From contig OY811971.1 of the NCBI GenBank assembly GCA_963681505.1, positions 21,294,876 through 21,358,875 on the forward strand: 64,000 nucleotides of DNA. The letters are read 5' to 3'. The notes under the pieces were generated by a model. The model made no database searches and was not told the origin of the DNA. It saw only the letters and a program-made list of their open reading frames with translations. This DNA is from Eunapius fragilis. Lineage: Eukaryota > Porifera > Demospongiae > Spongillida > Spongillidae. A program made the translations under genes and the position numbers. Of the stretch, positions 25,961 to 37,535 are shown piece after piece (the stretch's first letter is position 1; each line of letters begins with the position of its first letter).

Positions 25961-26182
25961 TTTGAAAAAAAAAAAACAGATGCTTAGTAATGATTTTAGT
26001 TATAGGTTATGCGCATACATGCACAAAAGTTCACACACACAACACACATACATGTACACACATACACACATACCCACATACTCACTCGCACATAGGGCAT
26101 TTTTGATATAAATTCTACACAGAGATTTGGCGTGGTTAACCTTCTTTAGTTCCTGCATCTATGGAATAGGTAGCAGTGTGAT

Positions 26183-26467
26183 ACAAGTGATAAAAACATT
26201 CTCTATGCGAGAAGGTTGGTGGTATATAGGAATCAAAGGCGGTGGTGGTGTAAAAAGCAAGGGAACAAGGATTGTGATTGAAAAGGAAAAAAGAAATAGA
26301 CCTATATTAGCAGCATGTCGTCATGTTTAACTGTGTGTGCTAATATAGGTCTATTTCATTTTTCCTTTTCAATCACAATCCTTGTTCCCTTGCTTTTTAC
26401 ACCACCACCGCCTTTGATTCCTATATACCACCAACCTTCTCGCATAGAGAATGTTTTTATCACTTGT
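26183..26467. mobile_element. Hairpin MITE copy E
   Basis: This is a nearly perfect palindrome: ACAAGTGATAAAAACATTCT at the left pairs with its inverse at the right, with a loop near 26320. High arm identity implies either a young copy or ongoing arm correction. Confidence 0.9.
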
Positions 26468-26546
26468 TTCCTACATTTTTTGGTAGATTTAGTATTGTAT
26501 TTAGTTCTTGAAAAGTAACCATGTAGCAAGAATGTCAAATGACAGT

Positions 26547-26552
26547 TTTATT
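26547..26552 (-). terminator. Polyadenylation signal, minus strand
   Basis: AATAAA on the minus strand lies about 90 bp downstream of the stop at 26641, as expected for a terminal exon. Confidence 0.5.
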
Positions 26553-26640
26553 TTAGAATCTCGTGGCCATGCAATTTTTGAGGTGTGGGTGTACCATTAA
26601 AACACACAGTATTACTATTTAAACAATAAGTACAAGTATT

Positions 26641-26792
26641 TCATTTATAACCCAGGAGCATGTCATCTTGTATAGGATATACTGCTGTATATTCTGGACC
26701 AGGATATACTTCTGTATATCCAGGATATATAGCAGGTAGAGCAGGTGGAGCTAATCCTGCAGCTGGACATGGAACCACTCCTGGACCTGGAC
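26641..26792 (-). CDS. Pro/Tyr-rich terminal exon, gene unknown
   Basis: A good acceptor (CACCTGTTTCAG) precedes about 50 codons rich in Pro, Gly and Tyr (PAIYPGYTEVYPGPEYTAVY) ending DDMLLGYK and TGA, with an AATAAA 90 bp on. Repeated YPG/YP motifs resemble the proline-tyrosine tails of adaptor or membrane-trafficking proteins. No upstream exon was found before the foldback element at 27.1 kb, and the family is not recognised. Confidence 0.45.
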
Positions 26793-27127
26793 CTGAAACA
26801 GGTGATTTAAACAACCATTAGTTAAAACAAATCCTCCACTGGCAAGTGAAGCCATATAATACATCAGACAAAGATTACATGTACCCACTGATCTCACGCT
26901 ATTATCAGATAAACCACAATACGTTGTCATCAGCAACTTTGATACTATTAGATATAAATTATGCACCACAATACACATTAACATTATTACGAAATTGTTG
27001 TCAGCGAACAGCGTGCACATATTTCAAACAACAGCACGGAGAGAGATGCAATATCTTCCGCTGTAACTGTTGCATAAAATATTTTAGCGATACACTATAC
27101 ATGCTATAATTTATGTCCAGATCCAAC

Positions 27128-27978
27128 CATAGATAATATACGGAAGGGATTGGAAACGGATCACGTGATGCAATACATTGCATAGGCTGGCTTACGGCCT
27201 GTCACTGTAGGATCAATTAACACGTTTTGCCACTGCGTTTCAGATACTTTTTCGAAGAAAACCGGTCGTTGTGTATAGTTTGAGGCGTTTTCCTTTATTC
27301 TGTTCCTTGCTTAAGAGGTATGGATCTTATTAGATATGTTTTTATGACTGTAAATGATTTTAGACCCGAGTTTTTTTAAAGACCCGCGTTCCGTGTCTTT
27401 GCGAAGCCTTTGTGGGCGTGTAGGAAACGTTAGCGTTGTCATATTGGCTACTTTATTGTAGAATCGAGTGGAGCTTCGTGAGACAAATCGATCTGGCTAG
27501 GTATTATCTCAAAAGCTCTTGGCGCACTTTATACGCCCACAACCAGTCTCATGTCAAAATCTTTATTGCCAACTTTTGTACGAGTGTACAACACGCGTTT
27601 GAGATAATACCTAGCCAGTTCAATTTGTCTCACGAAGCTCCACTCGATTCTACAATAAAGTAGCCAATATGACAACGCTAACGGTTCCTACACGCCCACA
27701 AAGGCTTCGCAAAGACACGGAACGCGGGTCTTTAAAAAAACTCGGGTCTAAAATCATTTGCAGTCATAAAAACATATCTAAAAATATCCATACCTTTTAA
27801 GCAAGTGACAGAATAAAGGAAAAAGCCTCAAACTATACAAAACGACCGGTTTTCTTAGAAAAAGTATCTGAAACCATAGATATTATCCGCCATTTTATTT
27901 TATTTTTCCTGCATGGATGGAACCTGTTGATTGGTGTTAAAGACTTCCGTTTCCAATCCCTTCCGTATAATATCTATG
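27128..27978. mobile_element. Foldback DNA element, 851 bp, with 7-bp target duplication
   Basis: The termini are inverted repeats (CATAGATAATATACGGAAGG at the left, inverse at the right) flanked by the direct repeat ATCCAAC at 27121-27127 and 27979-27985. A second, longer inner inverted repeat (about 27234-27515 with 27600-27880) includes GGCTAGGTATTATCTC and AAAGACCCGCGTTCCGTGTC. There is no coding capacity. It is a non-autonomous DNA transposon with a nested stem. Confidence 0.85.
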
Positions 27979-27985
27979 ATCCAAC

Positions 27986-28796
27986 ATTCATGGTGTAACG
28001 CACCTTCGGGGTGGTCGCTTTGATGGTCCTTTCAGTAGCGCGCTTGACACCTTGTCGTGTCTTGTATTGCACTCGTTTGGCATATCTGTAGGTGTACGAG
28101 TGGCTAGTTGTTGCCGGGTTTTTTTTCTGTAAGGGCGGTGGTGTGGGGGAGACACATTCTAATTGGAGCCTCTTGCTTCACATTATCTGCTGTAGACTGT
28201 ATACCGTAGTTTCTGATCGCGTATGTAGTTCCACCGACAGAATTCGAAAGTTATGCTATATAAGAAGCTATAGTATAGAAATCAATTCGGTCAAAACAAT
28301 TATATGCGATAGTGTCGGGTACTTACGTGTATGGTAGTTTTGGCTTTCATTTCAAGCTGCGTAACGAATGATAAGAGTTGAGAGTAACGCACAGGCGTCA
28401 TGCAGAAAATGATACCTTGAATATTCGTCAGGAGCCTTCCTATAACGTTATCGCTGCTCCATTCCGTTTCTCAACCATTTGGCATTATGGTTGGACATTT
28501 ATACATGGAGCCGTAGGGACCCGAAAAGGCTCTTGGATTCAGTGCGTATACCTCTTCCACAGCGTGCGGGAATATTAAGAATTTGAATCACGCCCACGAC
28601 ACGTGGCTATTATTGCATTTAAAAATAGCTAGCTGATGTAATTGGGTATTTTTAACCGAATACCAAATGAGGTACTATTCGCTTTAGTTAATTGCCCGAA
28701 CAGTTAGGCGTCTAACAGACCCCCGAAGATAACCTGCGGACGCATCCTGAAGCGATTGGTACACTTGGCGTGCTTTACAAACGTTCCTGTCGTGAG
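27986..28796. other. Gene-free stretch
   Basis: Short frames only; no family match and no clear splice pairs. Confidence 0.35.
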
Positions 28797-29125
28797 TTAT
28801 ACTCTCCGGAAGGAAGAAGAAGAAGAAGAATAAGAAGCCGACGGAGGAGAAATTTTAGGTGGGACTGGGTACGGACGATGGGGACGAGTATTTTTGTTCT
28901 CTAAAAGTACACCGTCTTGTGACACAAATACAACGCAGAACTGTTGTCCTTTTTTATATCGCTCGAATGCCACTAAGAGCAAAGTGACCCGATTCTTAAA
29001 TGTCCCGCTAGACGTGAGTGACGTTTTTTTAATGACATTCATGATACTGTTGGATTCCTATATGGAACCTACTCGCGTAGGTTCCGATATCATCTGCTAC
29101 AGAGTTAAATTTGTCGTTTAGATGT
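28797..29125 (-). mobile_element. TTC-bearing interspersed repeat, copy 3 (inverted)
   Basis: Read on the minus strand this has the family order, including ATGAATGTCATTAAAAAAACG and the TTCTTCTTATTC tract. It is cut off at the triplet tract, so the end with GCTGGAGGACTCG is missing. It also carries a CTACGCGAGTAGG palindrome. Confidence 0.75.
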
Positions 29126-29447
29126 TGGTTTGGGTCTTACTTCTTCCACCATAACATTCACCAAGCTACGAATGGTACATCGGTTGCCTTGGTACACCAT
29201 CAACTGTTTGATTCACTGCATGGTCTCTTTTAAATAGGAAATCATTTCAAGAAGATGGCAATCCATTCCTGGACACTATTTTAACTAGATGATAATGACA
29301 TGATGCCTTGCAGTAGTCATTATTGATCCTTACTTGTGGACTTTTGTGTATCAGTTGGTGCATTTGGAAGGACTTCGTATTCGAGGAGCAAATGTTACGT
29401 GAATGCACATATTTGTTTGCGGAGACATAGCATAGCCCATGCACCAT

Positions 29448-29873
29448 CAGTGGCGTATCCAGGATTTCAGCAAAGAGGGTGCTCTAGGCCCGATACTAAA
29501 AGTGTGTGTGTGGGGGGAGAGGGGACGGGGGTGCTGCCCGCTTCAGGTCCGATACAAAAAGTGGGGGTCCTTTGTTTGGCACACAGCAAATACGTTATCG
29601 TTAATAATTAACGGTTACATGTATAGCCGAAGCTAGCCTGTAGCCTGTAGTGACGTATCACAGAGAGGGTGCTCCGACCCTCCTCGGCCAAAATTGTACC
29701 GGTAATAACGTATTTAAATAGAGTAGGCCCTATGCCAAACAATCAAACAATTACAGGACCCCCACTTTTCGTATTGGGTCTGAAGCGGACAGCACCCCCC
29801 CCCCCCCCATTTATCGTACCTGGCCTGACATGAATTACCCCCTTCGCTGAAATCTTGGATACGCCGGCCACTG
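29448..29873. mobile_element. Foldback element with CAGTGGCGTATCC ends
   Basis: The left end CAGTGGCGTATCCAGGATTT is mirrored at the right (AAATCTTGGATACGCCGGCCACTG). Both arms carry GTGCTGCCCGCTTCAG-type words and a homopolymer G or C run. The arms total about 230 bp of a 426-bp element. Related G-rich fragments with GTGGCGG or GCGGA words occur at 37.9, 47.6, 49.1, 52.4 and 59.2 kb. Confidence 0.75.
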
Positions 29874-30298
29874 CCGCAGCGCACAAGTGTGCAGGTATTA
29901 GTGTCGTGGTCCATTTGAGATAAAAAAAAGTGATGTCTTACATCGCGCTTGCCTACCAGGGTTAGTATTATAATTACACATAACTAACTATTAAACGAAT
30001 TAACAATGTTTATGTGCAGTTATAGTACTACTATCACCAATCATATAAATATTCTGGTGAGTTATGGTTATGTGTATCTTTGTCTTGATGACCGGCTGAC
30101 TTTCGATGTTAGTGTGATTGAAATATACATAATACGGGACAGAAATCTATCCACCCCCATAAAAATTATGCAGTAATTAAAGAACGTATCTTGATTTCAA
30201 CTTTATAATCCATTACAATCTGAAACTGATAGTGGAGAGTAAAAAACTTCCGCTATATGATAAAACGTTAAAGAATTCAATTTGGTATTTTTGTGTGA

Positions 30299-31780
30299 AT
30301 GTCCTCCAATGTATGGGGCATTTCTGGATATGTGATCAGCCAGAAGGATCGAGATATGATGAATGCTACTATGCCCGACATAGATCTCAATGGTACAGAG
30401 CTCAATGATTCACAAAGACGAGAGTTGGAGGCTTTGATTCAGAGTTTCGAGATATATTTGTGTCGCCTGCGCAACCCTTCGGTCGGACATCTACTATCAA
30501 GCACTCCATCAGAGTGGAAGGCCCCCCTGCTCGGTAACCGGTACGACGCATTCCTTTTGCTCCACAAGACACTGTGTGAGCAGAAGTCCAGAAAATGCTG
30601 AAACAAAGCGTTATCAAAGAAAGTTCCAGTCCATGGTCCTCTCCAGTGTTAATAGTGAAGAAGAAAGATGGCACACGGCGATTCTGTGTTGATTATCGGA
30701 AACTCAATGCCATTACTCTGAGTCTCTAGGATGCTTACCCATTACCAAGGATCGATGAGGCTTTGGAATCACTCTCTGGATCCCAATTTTTCACCACACT
30801 GGATCTAGCATCAGGGTATTGGCAGGTTGAGGTAAAAGGAGACAAAGAAAAAACTGCCTTTTCTATACACGAGAGGGCCACTTTGAATTTAATGTTATGC
30901 CTTTCGGTTTAACCAATGCACCAGCCACATATGAGAGACTCATGGAGTGTGTTCTGGCAGGTCTTACTTATGAACGGTGCTTAGTGTACCTGGACGACAT
31001 GGTTATATTTAGCATAACATTTCCTCAGCATCTTGAACGTCTGACAACTGTCTTTCAGCATCTACGTAAGGCTGGTCTTACACTTAAGCCTGAAAAGTGC
31101 CACTTTGCACGGAAAGTGACTCGTTATTTGGGCCACATGTACATTGTGTCCAGTAAGGGAGTCCAAGCTGACCCAGATAAGTAAAAGATCATAACATCAT
31201 ATCCTGCCCCACATGATATCAAGTAGCTGAGGCAGTTTCTTGGATTGAGTACTTATTACCATCGATTTATTGAGCACTACTCAGATATCACAGAACCCCT
31301 ACACAAGCTTACTCGGAAGTCTGGAGCTGGTTATCAGTGGACAGGTGAATGTGACAATACATTCAGAGTTTTGAAACTAAGACTGACAACTCCACCAATC
31401 CTGGCATATCCCTTATCCATTTATACTGGCAACTGATGTTTCAGGAACCGCCTTAGGAGGAATCGCCAGACAATCAATGGTAGCGAGCAAGTAATAGCAT
31501 ACTGGGGCCGTCAAATGAATAAAGCAGAGAGAAGGTATTCAAAAATCGAAAGAGAAGCATTAGCAGTAGTACCAGCAGTTAAGGAATTTTATCCCTACCT
31601 CTATGGCCGGTCATTCACATTGCTCACTGCATGATCACAACCTACTGACATCACTGCAAGGGCTCAAAGATACAGGAGGACGACTGACTTGGTGGCTCCT
31701 GTCCTTCAACAATTCGACATGAAGGTGTTGTACAGACCAGGGAGGTGCAATGGGAATGCTGATACAATGTCACGAAGACC
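30299..31780 (+). pseudogene. Gypsy reverse transcriptase and RNase H, broken
   Basis: The pieces include the pre-RT linker, a region with [10 protein letters not shown] (about 30690), [12 protein letters not shown] (about 30790), [12 protein letters not shown] (from 30897) and the catalytic LVYLDDMV (about 30985). Thumb and RNase H motifs follow (FLGLSTYYHRF near 31250, YSKIEREALAV near 31550). Disruptions include a frame change at about 30450-30600, stops at about 30727, 31182 and 31225, and further shifts after 31430. The YLDD site itself is preserved, but no full-length product is possible. Confidence 0.85.
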
Positions 31781-32039
31781 CGATGACAGTGCAGACCAGG
31801 TTGCTGTAGTACATGAAATAACCTATCTAAGTAACACAGAAATGCTGCGGCAAGAACAAGCGAATGATGTTTACATTTCAGAAATTGTGCAGAAGCTTCA
31901 GATAAATGGGAGCAACCGTAAACAAGGTGAATACCTGCTGAAGGAAGGACTTCTAATGAGACAACAGGGAGAAATTGATGGTTCACGCACAGTGAACTAT
32001 CACTTCCTCCCTAGCTAGTGGTTCCTGTGGCTCTGAGAC

Positions 32040-33006
32040 AAATGGTCCTGGAAGAACTCCACGACAAATCAGAACATTTAGGAATTTTTAAGACCTTGGA
32101 GAAGGTTAAGAAACGCTTCAATTGGCAATGATGTCAACAAGATGTCCGAAATATTGTCCAACAATGTGAGCGGTGTCAAAGAAAAAACTAACCCTGTTCC
32201 AACTCAGCATGCTCCCATTGGCACTATTGAGAGCAATCATCTGTTTGAGAAGCTCTTGTGGGACATTATGGGTCCATTGCCAGCTGCAGCAGGTGGATGC
32301 AGGTATGTCCTGGTGGTGACAGATCTGTTTACCAAATGGGTTGAGGCATTCCCATTGAAGTCCACAGACAGTGTCACACTAGCTAGTGTACTGGTTGATG
32401 AAGTTATTTGTCGCTATGGTGTGCCACATTATCTGCATAGTGATCAAGGGGCTAACTTTGTGAGTGCAGTTATATACAGTCCCTCTGTTCCAGGCTGGGG
32501 ATAAAATGGACGCAGACCACCCCTTACCATCCACAAGGGAACGGACAGGTGGAGCGTTTCAACGGAACCTTAGAAGTGATCTGCTCTCCAAGGTTTTTGC
32601 AGAGCACCAGAAGGACTGGGATGAACATCTTCAGACTGTCTTGTTTGCTTACCGAACAGCAGTTCATGACACTACTGGGTTTACTCCTTTTTCTGTAACG
32701 TTTGTTCGCTCACCTACCTTACCAGTGGATGTGATTTTGGGTCATACAAAGCAAGACCCGCTCCCTCACTATGTGCAGAAACTACAACGATCTGTAAAAG
32801 CAGCATTTTATGAGGTATGTCAGAGGCTTGTTACAGCTCATCAACATCAGAAAAAATTTGCAGAGGCACACAGTAAACCAAGAAGTGAAGAAACTCAATT
32901 TCAGATTGGTGACATAGTATGGTTGTACACTCCTGCTGTTAAGAGTGCATGGTTTGTGTTTCAAGTTGTCAACTTTCTGGCGAGGTCCCTACACAGTCAT
33001 CAATAA
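32040..33006 (+). pseudogene. Gypsy integrase, broken
   Basis: A zinc-binding region with QQCERCQ (about 32160) is followed by the catalytic core: LLWDIMGPLP (first Asp, about 32260), VTDLFTKWVEAFP and YLHSDQGANF (second Asp, about 32440). A frame shift at about 32465-32500 comes before the glutamate helix, and the C-terminal part (FAYRTAVHDTTGFTPF) continues in another frame to 33006. Stops interrupt the start near 32018-32130. Confidence 0.85.
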
Positions 33007-33453
33007 AATCAGTTACTGTTAACTACAGAGTGCAATTGATTGGCAGTATGAAATGCTTGATTGTGCATTGTAAAGCCCTACTATGGATGCCCAAAAGAAG
33101 TTGAGACCAACTTGACTGAAGAAGAACCAAAGCCTCAGGATAAGAATTGCACACAAGATCATGCAGGCTACACATGCATGGGTTGAGTGTGAGGATGATG
33201 TGAATCGTGGAGGAAAGGAGATTGAAAGAGACCTGGTGGAAAATGAACCTGTGACACGGGGTCCTGTGGAACAGTTGTTGGAGGCAAATGTACCTCTGCC
33301 CACAGATCAAGTAAATGACACAACACCTGAAGTCACTGTCGAAGCACAAAGTAACAGGAGGTACCCATGTCGCAACCATCGACTGCCAGAACGATACCGA
33401 GATTACATTCGTCATTGACGTCTTGTGAGGACACAAGACACTTATGGAGGAGG

Positions 33454-33600
33454 TGATGTAATGGAAGTACAAAGTGCAGAGGTCATGCGCTCGAACTATA
33501 TAGATACTGGTGCATTGAATGTTTGAGTCTGTCTCTCTTTCTCTCTTTCTGTCTGTACCTCTGTCTTGTTATCTTATTTGTGTACATTTAACGTATGCAT
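33454..33600 (+). repeat. Possible partial 3' LTR of the gypsy element
   Basis: The sequence begins TGATGTAATGG directly after a purine tract and runs into a CTCTCTTTCTCTCTTTCTG stretch. No second copy is seen in the window, so the LTR call is by position only. Confidence 0.4.
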
Positions 33601-33629
33601 TCCAGACACGAAATCTAATGTGCATATAG

Positions 33630-34521
33630 ATGTACAAGAGTGTAGGAATTCGTATCGTGTTGGTAAAGATCATCACGTGGTCCAATGGAGACAAGGCCCA
33701 GGTAGTGGATGAAATACATGACACATTCATCTACTTTACTAAGTATGTGGGTAAGGCGAAAGAAACTCCTGCTGAAAAGGATTCCGCCGTGCTTCTATCG
33801 TACGTTCAGTCTTGCATGCACAATCTCGTGCGTTTATGACAAGAGTGTCTGAATTCGCATGCAGTGGTTATGATTTAAAAGATACTGATGGCAATTCTGT
33901 TAATGGAGTTGCAGACCTGGAGTCAATATGCGATCCATTATCTACTGCACTTATAAAAGACAGAGGCATTTTGTACCAGACATCATCTACAACTGCACAT
34001 GAATTGGGACATACCTTTGGCCTAGATCATGACAATGACATTAGTAAGCATTATTTAAATTGATAGTTGTATCTTCACCTGACGACTTTCCCTCTCAACA
34101 ATCTCAAACACGACAGAGGGCTGAATTTGTGACGACAAGCAAGGGTGCATTATGACAACTTATTCAAGTGACAAAGCCATCAAAACTCTTTGGAGTTATT
34201 GCAGTTATGACAAGTTTAATGAACTTTTGAAGGATCCAAAGGCGCTATCCTGCCTTAAAACAGCTGTTCCTAAGACCATTTATGCCCATGCCATATGTGG
34301 GAATGGTATCCGTGAAGGAAGTGAACAATGTGACTGTGGATCTGTTGAGGTGAGCAGTCCATCTGTGTGATGGTGCACGCATGTGTCCATATTGTCTACA
34401 CATAAGTAGTCTTTATTACTTGGAATGGCTCATAATATGTTCCTCTGCTACATACTAGGAGTGCAAAGATCCATGTTGTGATGCTCGAACATGCCGGCTG
34501 AAAAAGGGATCAAAGTGTTAG
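33630..34521 (+). pseudogene. ADAM (reprolysin M12B) metalloprotease fragment
   Basis: ADAM proteins are membrane metalloproteases of metazoans. Exon 33630-33799 matches the middle of the protease domain (VGIRIVLVKIITWSNGD). A clean 65-bp GT..AG intron joins it in phase to exon 33865-34043, which carries the zinc site HELGHTFGLDHD with all three His and the Glu. A third piece (about 34125-34349) has GCIMTTYSS, ends the protease domain and starts the disintegrin domain (CGNGIREGSEQCDCG). Exon 34459-34521 adds ECKDPCCDARTCRLKKGSKC and then TAG, cutting the disintegrin loop short. Prodomain, Cys-rich, EGF-like and membrane parts are missing. No acceptor that keeps frame is visible for the third piece. 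The gypsy element ends about 30 bp upstream, where earlier exons would lie. I judge it a truncated, probably dead copy. Confidence 0.75.
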
Positions 34522-35490
34522 ATAGTCTTGAAGTGACATCCCATATTATGCCATTTGTATTAACAGCAATCATAGAAGTTTGAACAGCTGCAAACATGGG
34601 CATACAGTTATAGTACATTAGTGCACTTACAAAATATTCATACGGGATTGTCCTCAATTTAAAAAAATTGTTGCTGAATGTTTACCTCATACGACGTAAA
34701 GCATGGTCAAAATAGGCACCATGATTATGCATCTGTCCCGGGCACGTTTTGTGGCCATATATAAAATTGTCCACTCGAACAGAAATAGTCTCAGCCCCCC
34801 CCCCACATATACAGTTACATCCTTTTGATAATGTTCGAAATGATTAAAGTTGATCAATGAAGCTAAATTACATGAACTCAGCCCCAATGACGGGGGGGGG
34901 GGGGGGGGCAAAATCCCCGGGCCCGGGCCATTAGAGCCATGCCCTTTATTAGTCACTAGGCACGCCCCCTCAGGCCTGGTCGATAATGAATGGCTTAGTT
35001 GCTAATTAGTTTCGGGGCCCAGAGTCTTGGTTTACACTTTCTATTTAACGAGCGGCAAGAATGAGTTACCATCACAAATCAGGCGCCCAGAATGAAGGGA
35101 AAAGGCAATGCGTGCTGAAGGGGTCAGAGGGCAGAATACGCTAAAACAAAATGGGTTTGATGTAAGTATGTAAGTGATAGCGTTTAAAGATTTAATGAGA
35201 TTGATGAGATTCGTGATAATCGGGATCCGGTTAAAGTAGCTGATGCAGAATGATCTTTTGGTGTTATAAAACTATCTCCGATGAACTATGTGCCAGATGC
35301 GGTTGACTTCTTTAGGAACATGGCTGTCGAGTCAGAGTTGGCGAAGCAACTAGATTTTAATGAAATACTAGAAACCTTCGCAAACAAAAAAGCGCGCAAG
35401 GCTGCTGTCTGCACTCCCTTCAATTGATGATTTGTACGTACTGTATGTTTACGTTTATGTTCTTCTTTTTTTTAATTTGCTTTGTACATA
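34522..35490. other. Gene-free stretch with G-run
   Basis: A run of about 18 G lies near 34891-34908, next to CCCCGGGCCCGGG, together with C-runs near 34797. No gene is seen. Confidence 0.4.
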
Positions 35491-35695
35491 ACTATGAATT
35501 TAATTAAAATCCCGCGACACTACTGTACCTTTGCTCCCGGCGATCGGATCGTCTTACTTGTGCGGCAATTGATCTAGAAGTCAAAACTGAGTAGTTTCGT
35601 TTTTGTTTCGCGTCGTAGATCCGCGTGGTTGTCGAGAACGAAAAATACTGCTGTCCTCGTTCCCCTTCCAAAAATAATGGGCGGGTCGTCTGCTT

Positions 35696-36981
35696 CTGCT
35701 TCTTCTTCTTCTTCTTCTTCTTCTTCTTCTTCTTCTTCTTCTTCTTCTTCTTCTTCTTCTTCTTCTTCTTCTTCTTCTTCTTCTTCTTCTTCTTCTTCTT
35801 CTTCTCTTCTTCTTCTTCTTCTTCTTCTTCTTCTTCTTCTTCTTCTTCTTCTTCTTCTTCTTCTTCTTCTTCTTCTTCTTCTTCTTCTTCTTCTTCTTCT
35901 CTTCTTCTTCTTCTTCTTCTTCTTCTTCTTCTTCTTCTTCTTCTTCTTCTTCTTCTTCTTCTTCTTCTTCTTCTTCTTCTTCTTCTTCTTCTTCTTCTTC
36001 TTCTTCTTCTTCTTCTTCTTCTTCTTCTTCTTCTTCTTCTTCTTCTTCTTCTTCTTCTTCTTCTTCTTCTCTTCTTCTTCTTCTTCTTCTTCTTCTTCTT
36101 CTTCTTCTTCTTCTTCTTCTTCTTCTTCTTCTTCTTCTCTTCTTCTTCTTCTTCTCTTCTTCTTCATCTCTTCTTCTTCTTCTTCTTCTTCTTCTTCTTC
36201 TTCTTCTTCTTCTCTTCTTCTTCTTCTTCTTCTTCTTCTTCTTCTTCTTCTTCTTCTTCTTCTTCTCTTCTTCTTCTTCTTCTTCTTCTTCTTCTTCTTC
36301 TTCTTCTTCTTCTTCTTCTTCTTCTTCTTCTTCTTCTTCTTCTTCTTCTTCTTCTTCTTCTTCTTCTTCTTCTTCTTCTTCTTCTTCTTCTTTCTTCTTC
36401 TTCTTCTTCTTCTTCTTCTTCTTCTTCTTCTTCTTCTTCTTCTTCTTCTTCTTCTTTTCTTCTTCTTCTTCTTCTTCTTCTTCTTCTTCTTCTTCTTCTT
36501 CTTCTTCTTCTTCTTCTTCTTCTTCTTCTTTCTTCTTCTTCTTCTTCTTCTTCTTCTTCTTCTTCTTCTTCTTCTTCTTCTTCTTCTTCTTCTTCTTCTT
36601 CTTCTTCTTCTTCTTCTTCTTCTTCTTCTTCTTCTTCTTCTTCTTCTTCTTCTTCTTCTTCTTCTTCTTCTTCTTCTTCTTCTTCTTCTTCTTCTTCTTC
36701 TTCTTCTTCTTCTTCTTCTTCTTCTTCTTCTTCTTCTTCTTCTTCTTCTTCTTCTTCTTCTTCTTCTTCTTCTTCTTCTTCTTCTTCTTCTTCTCTCTTC
36801 TTCTTCTTCTTCTTCTTCTTCTTCTTCTTCTTCTTCTTCTTCTTCTTCTTCTTCTTCTTCTTTTCTTCTTCTTCTTCTTCTTCTCTTCCTTCTTCTTCTT
36901 CTTCTTCTTCTTCTTCTTCTTCTTCTTCTTCTTCTTCTTCTTCTTCTTCTTTTCTTCTTCTTCTTCTTCTTCTTCTTCTTC
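35696..36981 (+). repeat. (TTC)n triplet repeat, more than 1.2 kb
   Basis: This is almost pure TTC with scattered slips (TCTC, TTTC, one CATC). The poly-Ser, poly-Leu, poly-Phe, poly-Arg, poly-Lys and poly-Glu frames are products of the repeat. One strand is all purine, a sequence class that can form triplex (H-DNA). Confidence 0.97.
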
Positions 36982-37181
36982 NNNNNNNNNNNNNNNNNNN
37001 NNNNNNNNNNNNNNNNNNNNNNNNNNNNNNNNNNNNNNNNNNNNNNNNNNNNNNNNNNNNNNNNNNNNNNNNNNNNNNNNNNNNNNNNNNNNNNNNNNNN
37101 NNNNNNNNNNNNNNNNNNNNNNNNNNNNNNNNNNNNNNNNNNNNNNNNNNNNNNNNNNNNNNNNNNNNNNNNNNNNNNNNN
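36982..37181. other. Assembly gap (200 N)
   Basis: Exactly 200 N follow the TTC tract. The true repeat length is unknown. Confidence 0.99.
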
Positions 37182-37319
37182 TTTAAGCAATGAAAATTGC
37201 ACCAATAGCTTTAGAATTTGCTGGAGGACTCGCTCTTAGGCTTTGATACACAAAAGCCTAAAAGCCTATATACGGTCTTATCAAATCTAATTAAGCAAAA
37301 GTACCTACACAGCCAGAAG

Positions 37320-37535
37320 TTACCAATCTGATTCAAAACTGGTGGTGCTTAACAGTTTGAACCAGGGGTGGGTCACAGTCTGAACCAAAGCTGTTGATAA
37401 CCACAGTCTGATTGTGGGCTGTTGCACCAGGCTGATTCAAACTGATTACAACCTGATAATGACTTTTTGACTCAATCTGAACCAGATGTTTTAACAGTTT
37501 GAACCAGCTCGTTATTACAGGATTGATTCAAAGGT
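37320..37535 (+). repeat. Degenerate short repeats
   Basis: Variants of CAGTTTGAACCA, CAGTCTGAACCA and CTGATTCAAA recur about eight times at uneven spacing. The origin is unclear. Confidence 0.5.

Larger units (their letters stand above)
30299..33600 (+). mobile_element. Decayed Ty3/gypsy retrotransposon (pol and 3' end)
   Basis: Reverse transcriptase, RNase H and integrase follow one another in the Ty3/gypsy order across several frames with many stops and shifts. No gag or protease is seen and no 5' LTR was found, so the left part is missing. After the integrase C-terminus a purine-rich tract (GGAGGAGG at about 33446) precedes TGATGTAATGGAAGT, a likely start of the 3' LTR; its end is not clear. 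The element is inactive as it stands. Confidence 0.85.
35495..37245 (+). mobile_element. TTC-bearing interspersed repeat, copy 4, with huge triplet expansion
   Basis: The left half (TATGAATTTAATTAAAATC, CGGCGATCGGATCGTC, TTGATCTAGAAGTCAAAACTG, TCCGCGTGGTTGTCGAGAA) and right half (AGCAATGAAAATTGCACC, AGCTTTAGAATTTGCTGGAGG) match copy 1. Between them the short TTC tract of the family has grown to at least 1.28 kb plus a gap. Confidence 0.85.

Noticed and set aside
35574-37239. Long poly-Ser/Leu/Phe/Arg/Lys/Glu frames
   Set aside because: These are artefacts of the TTC repeat and the N gap.
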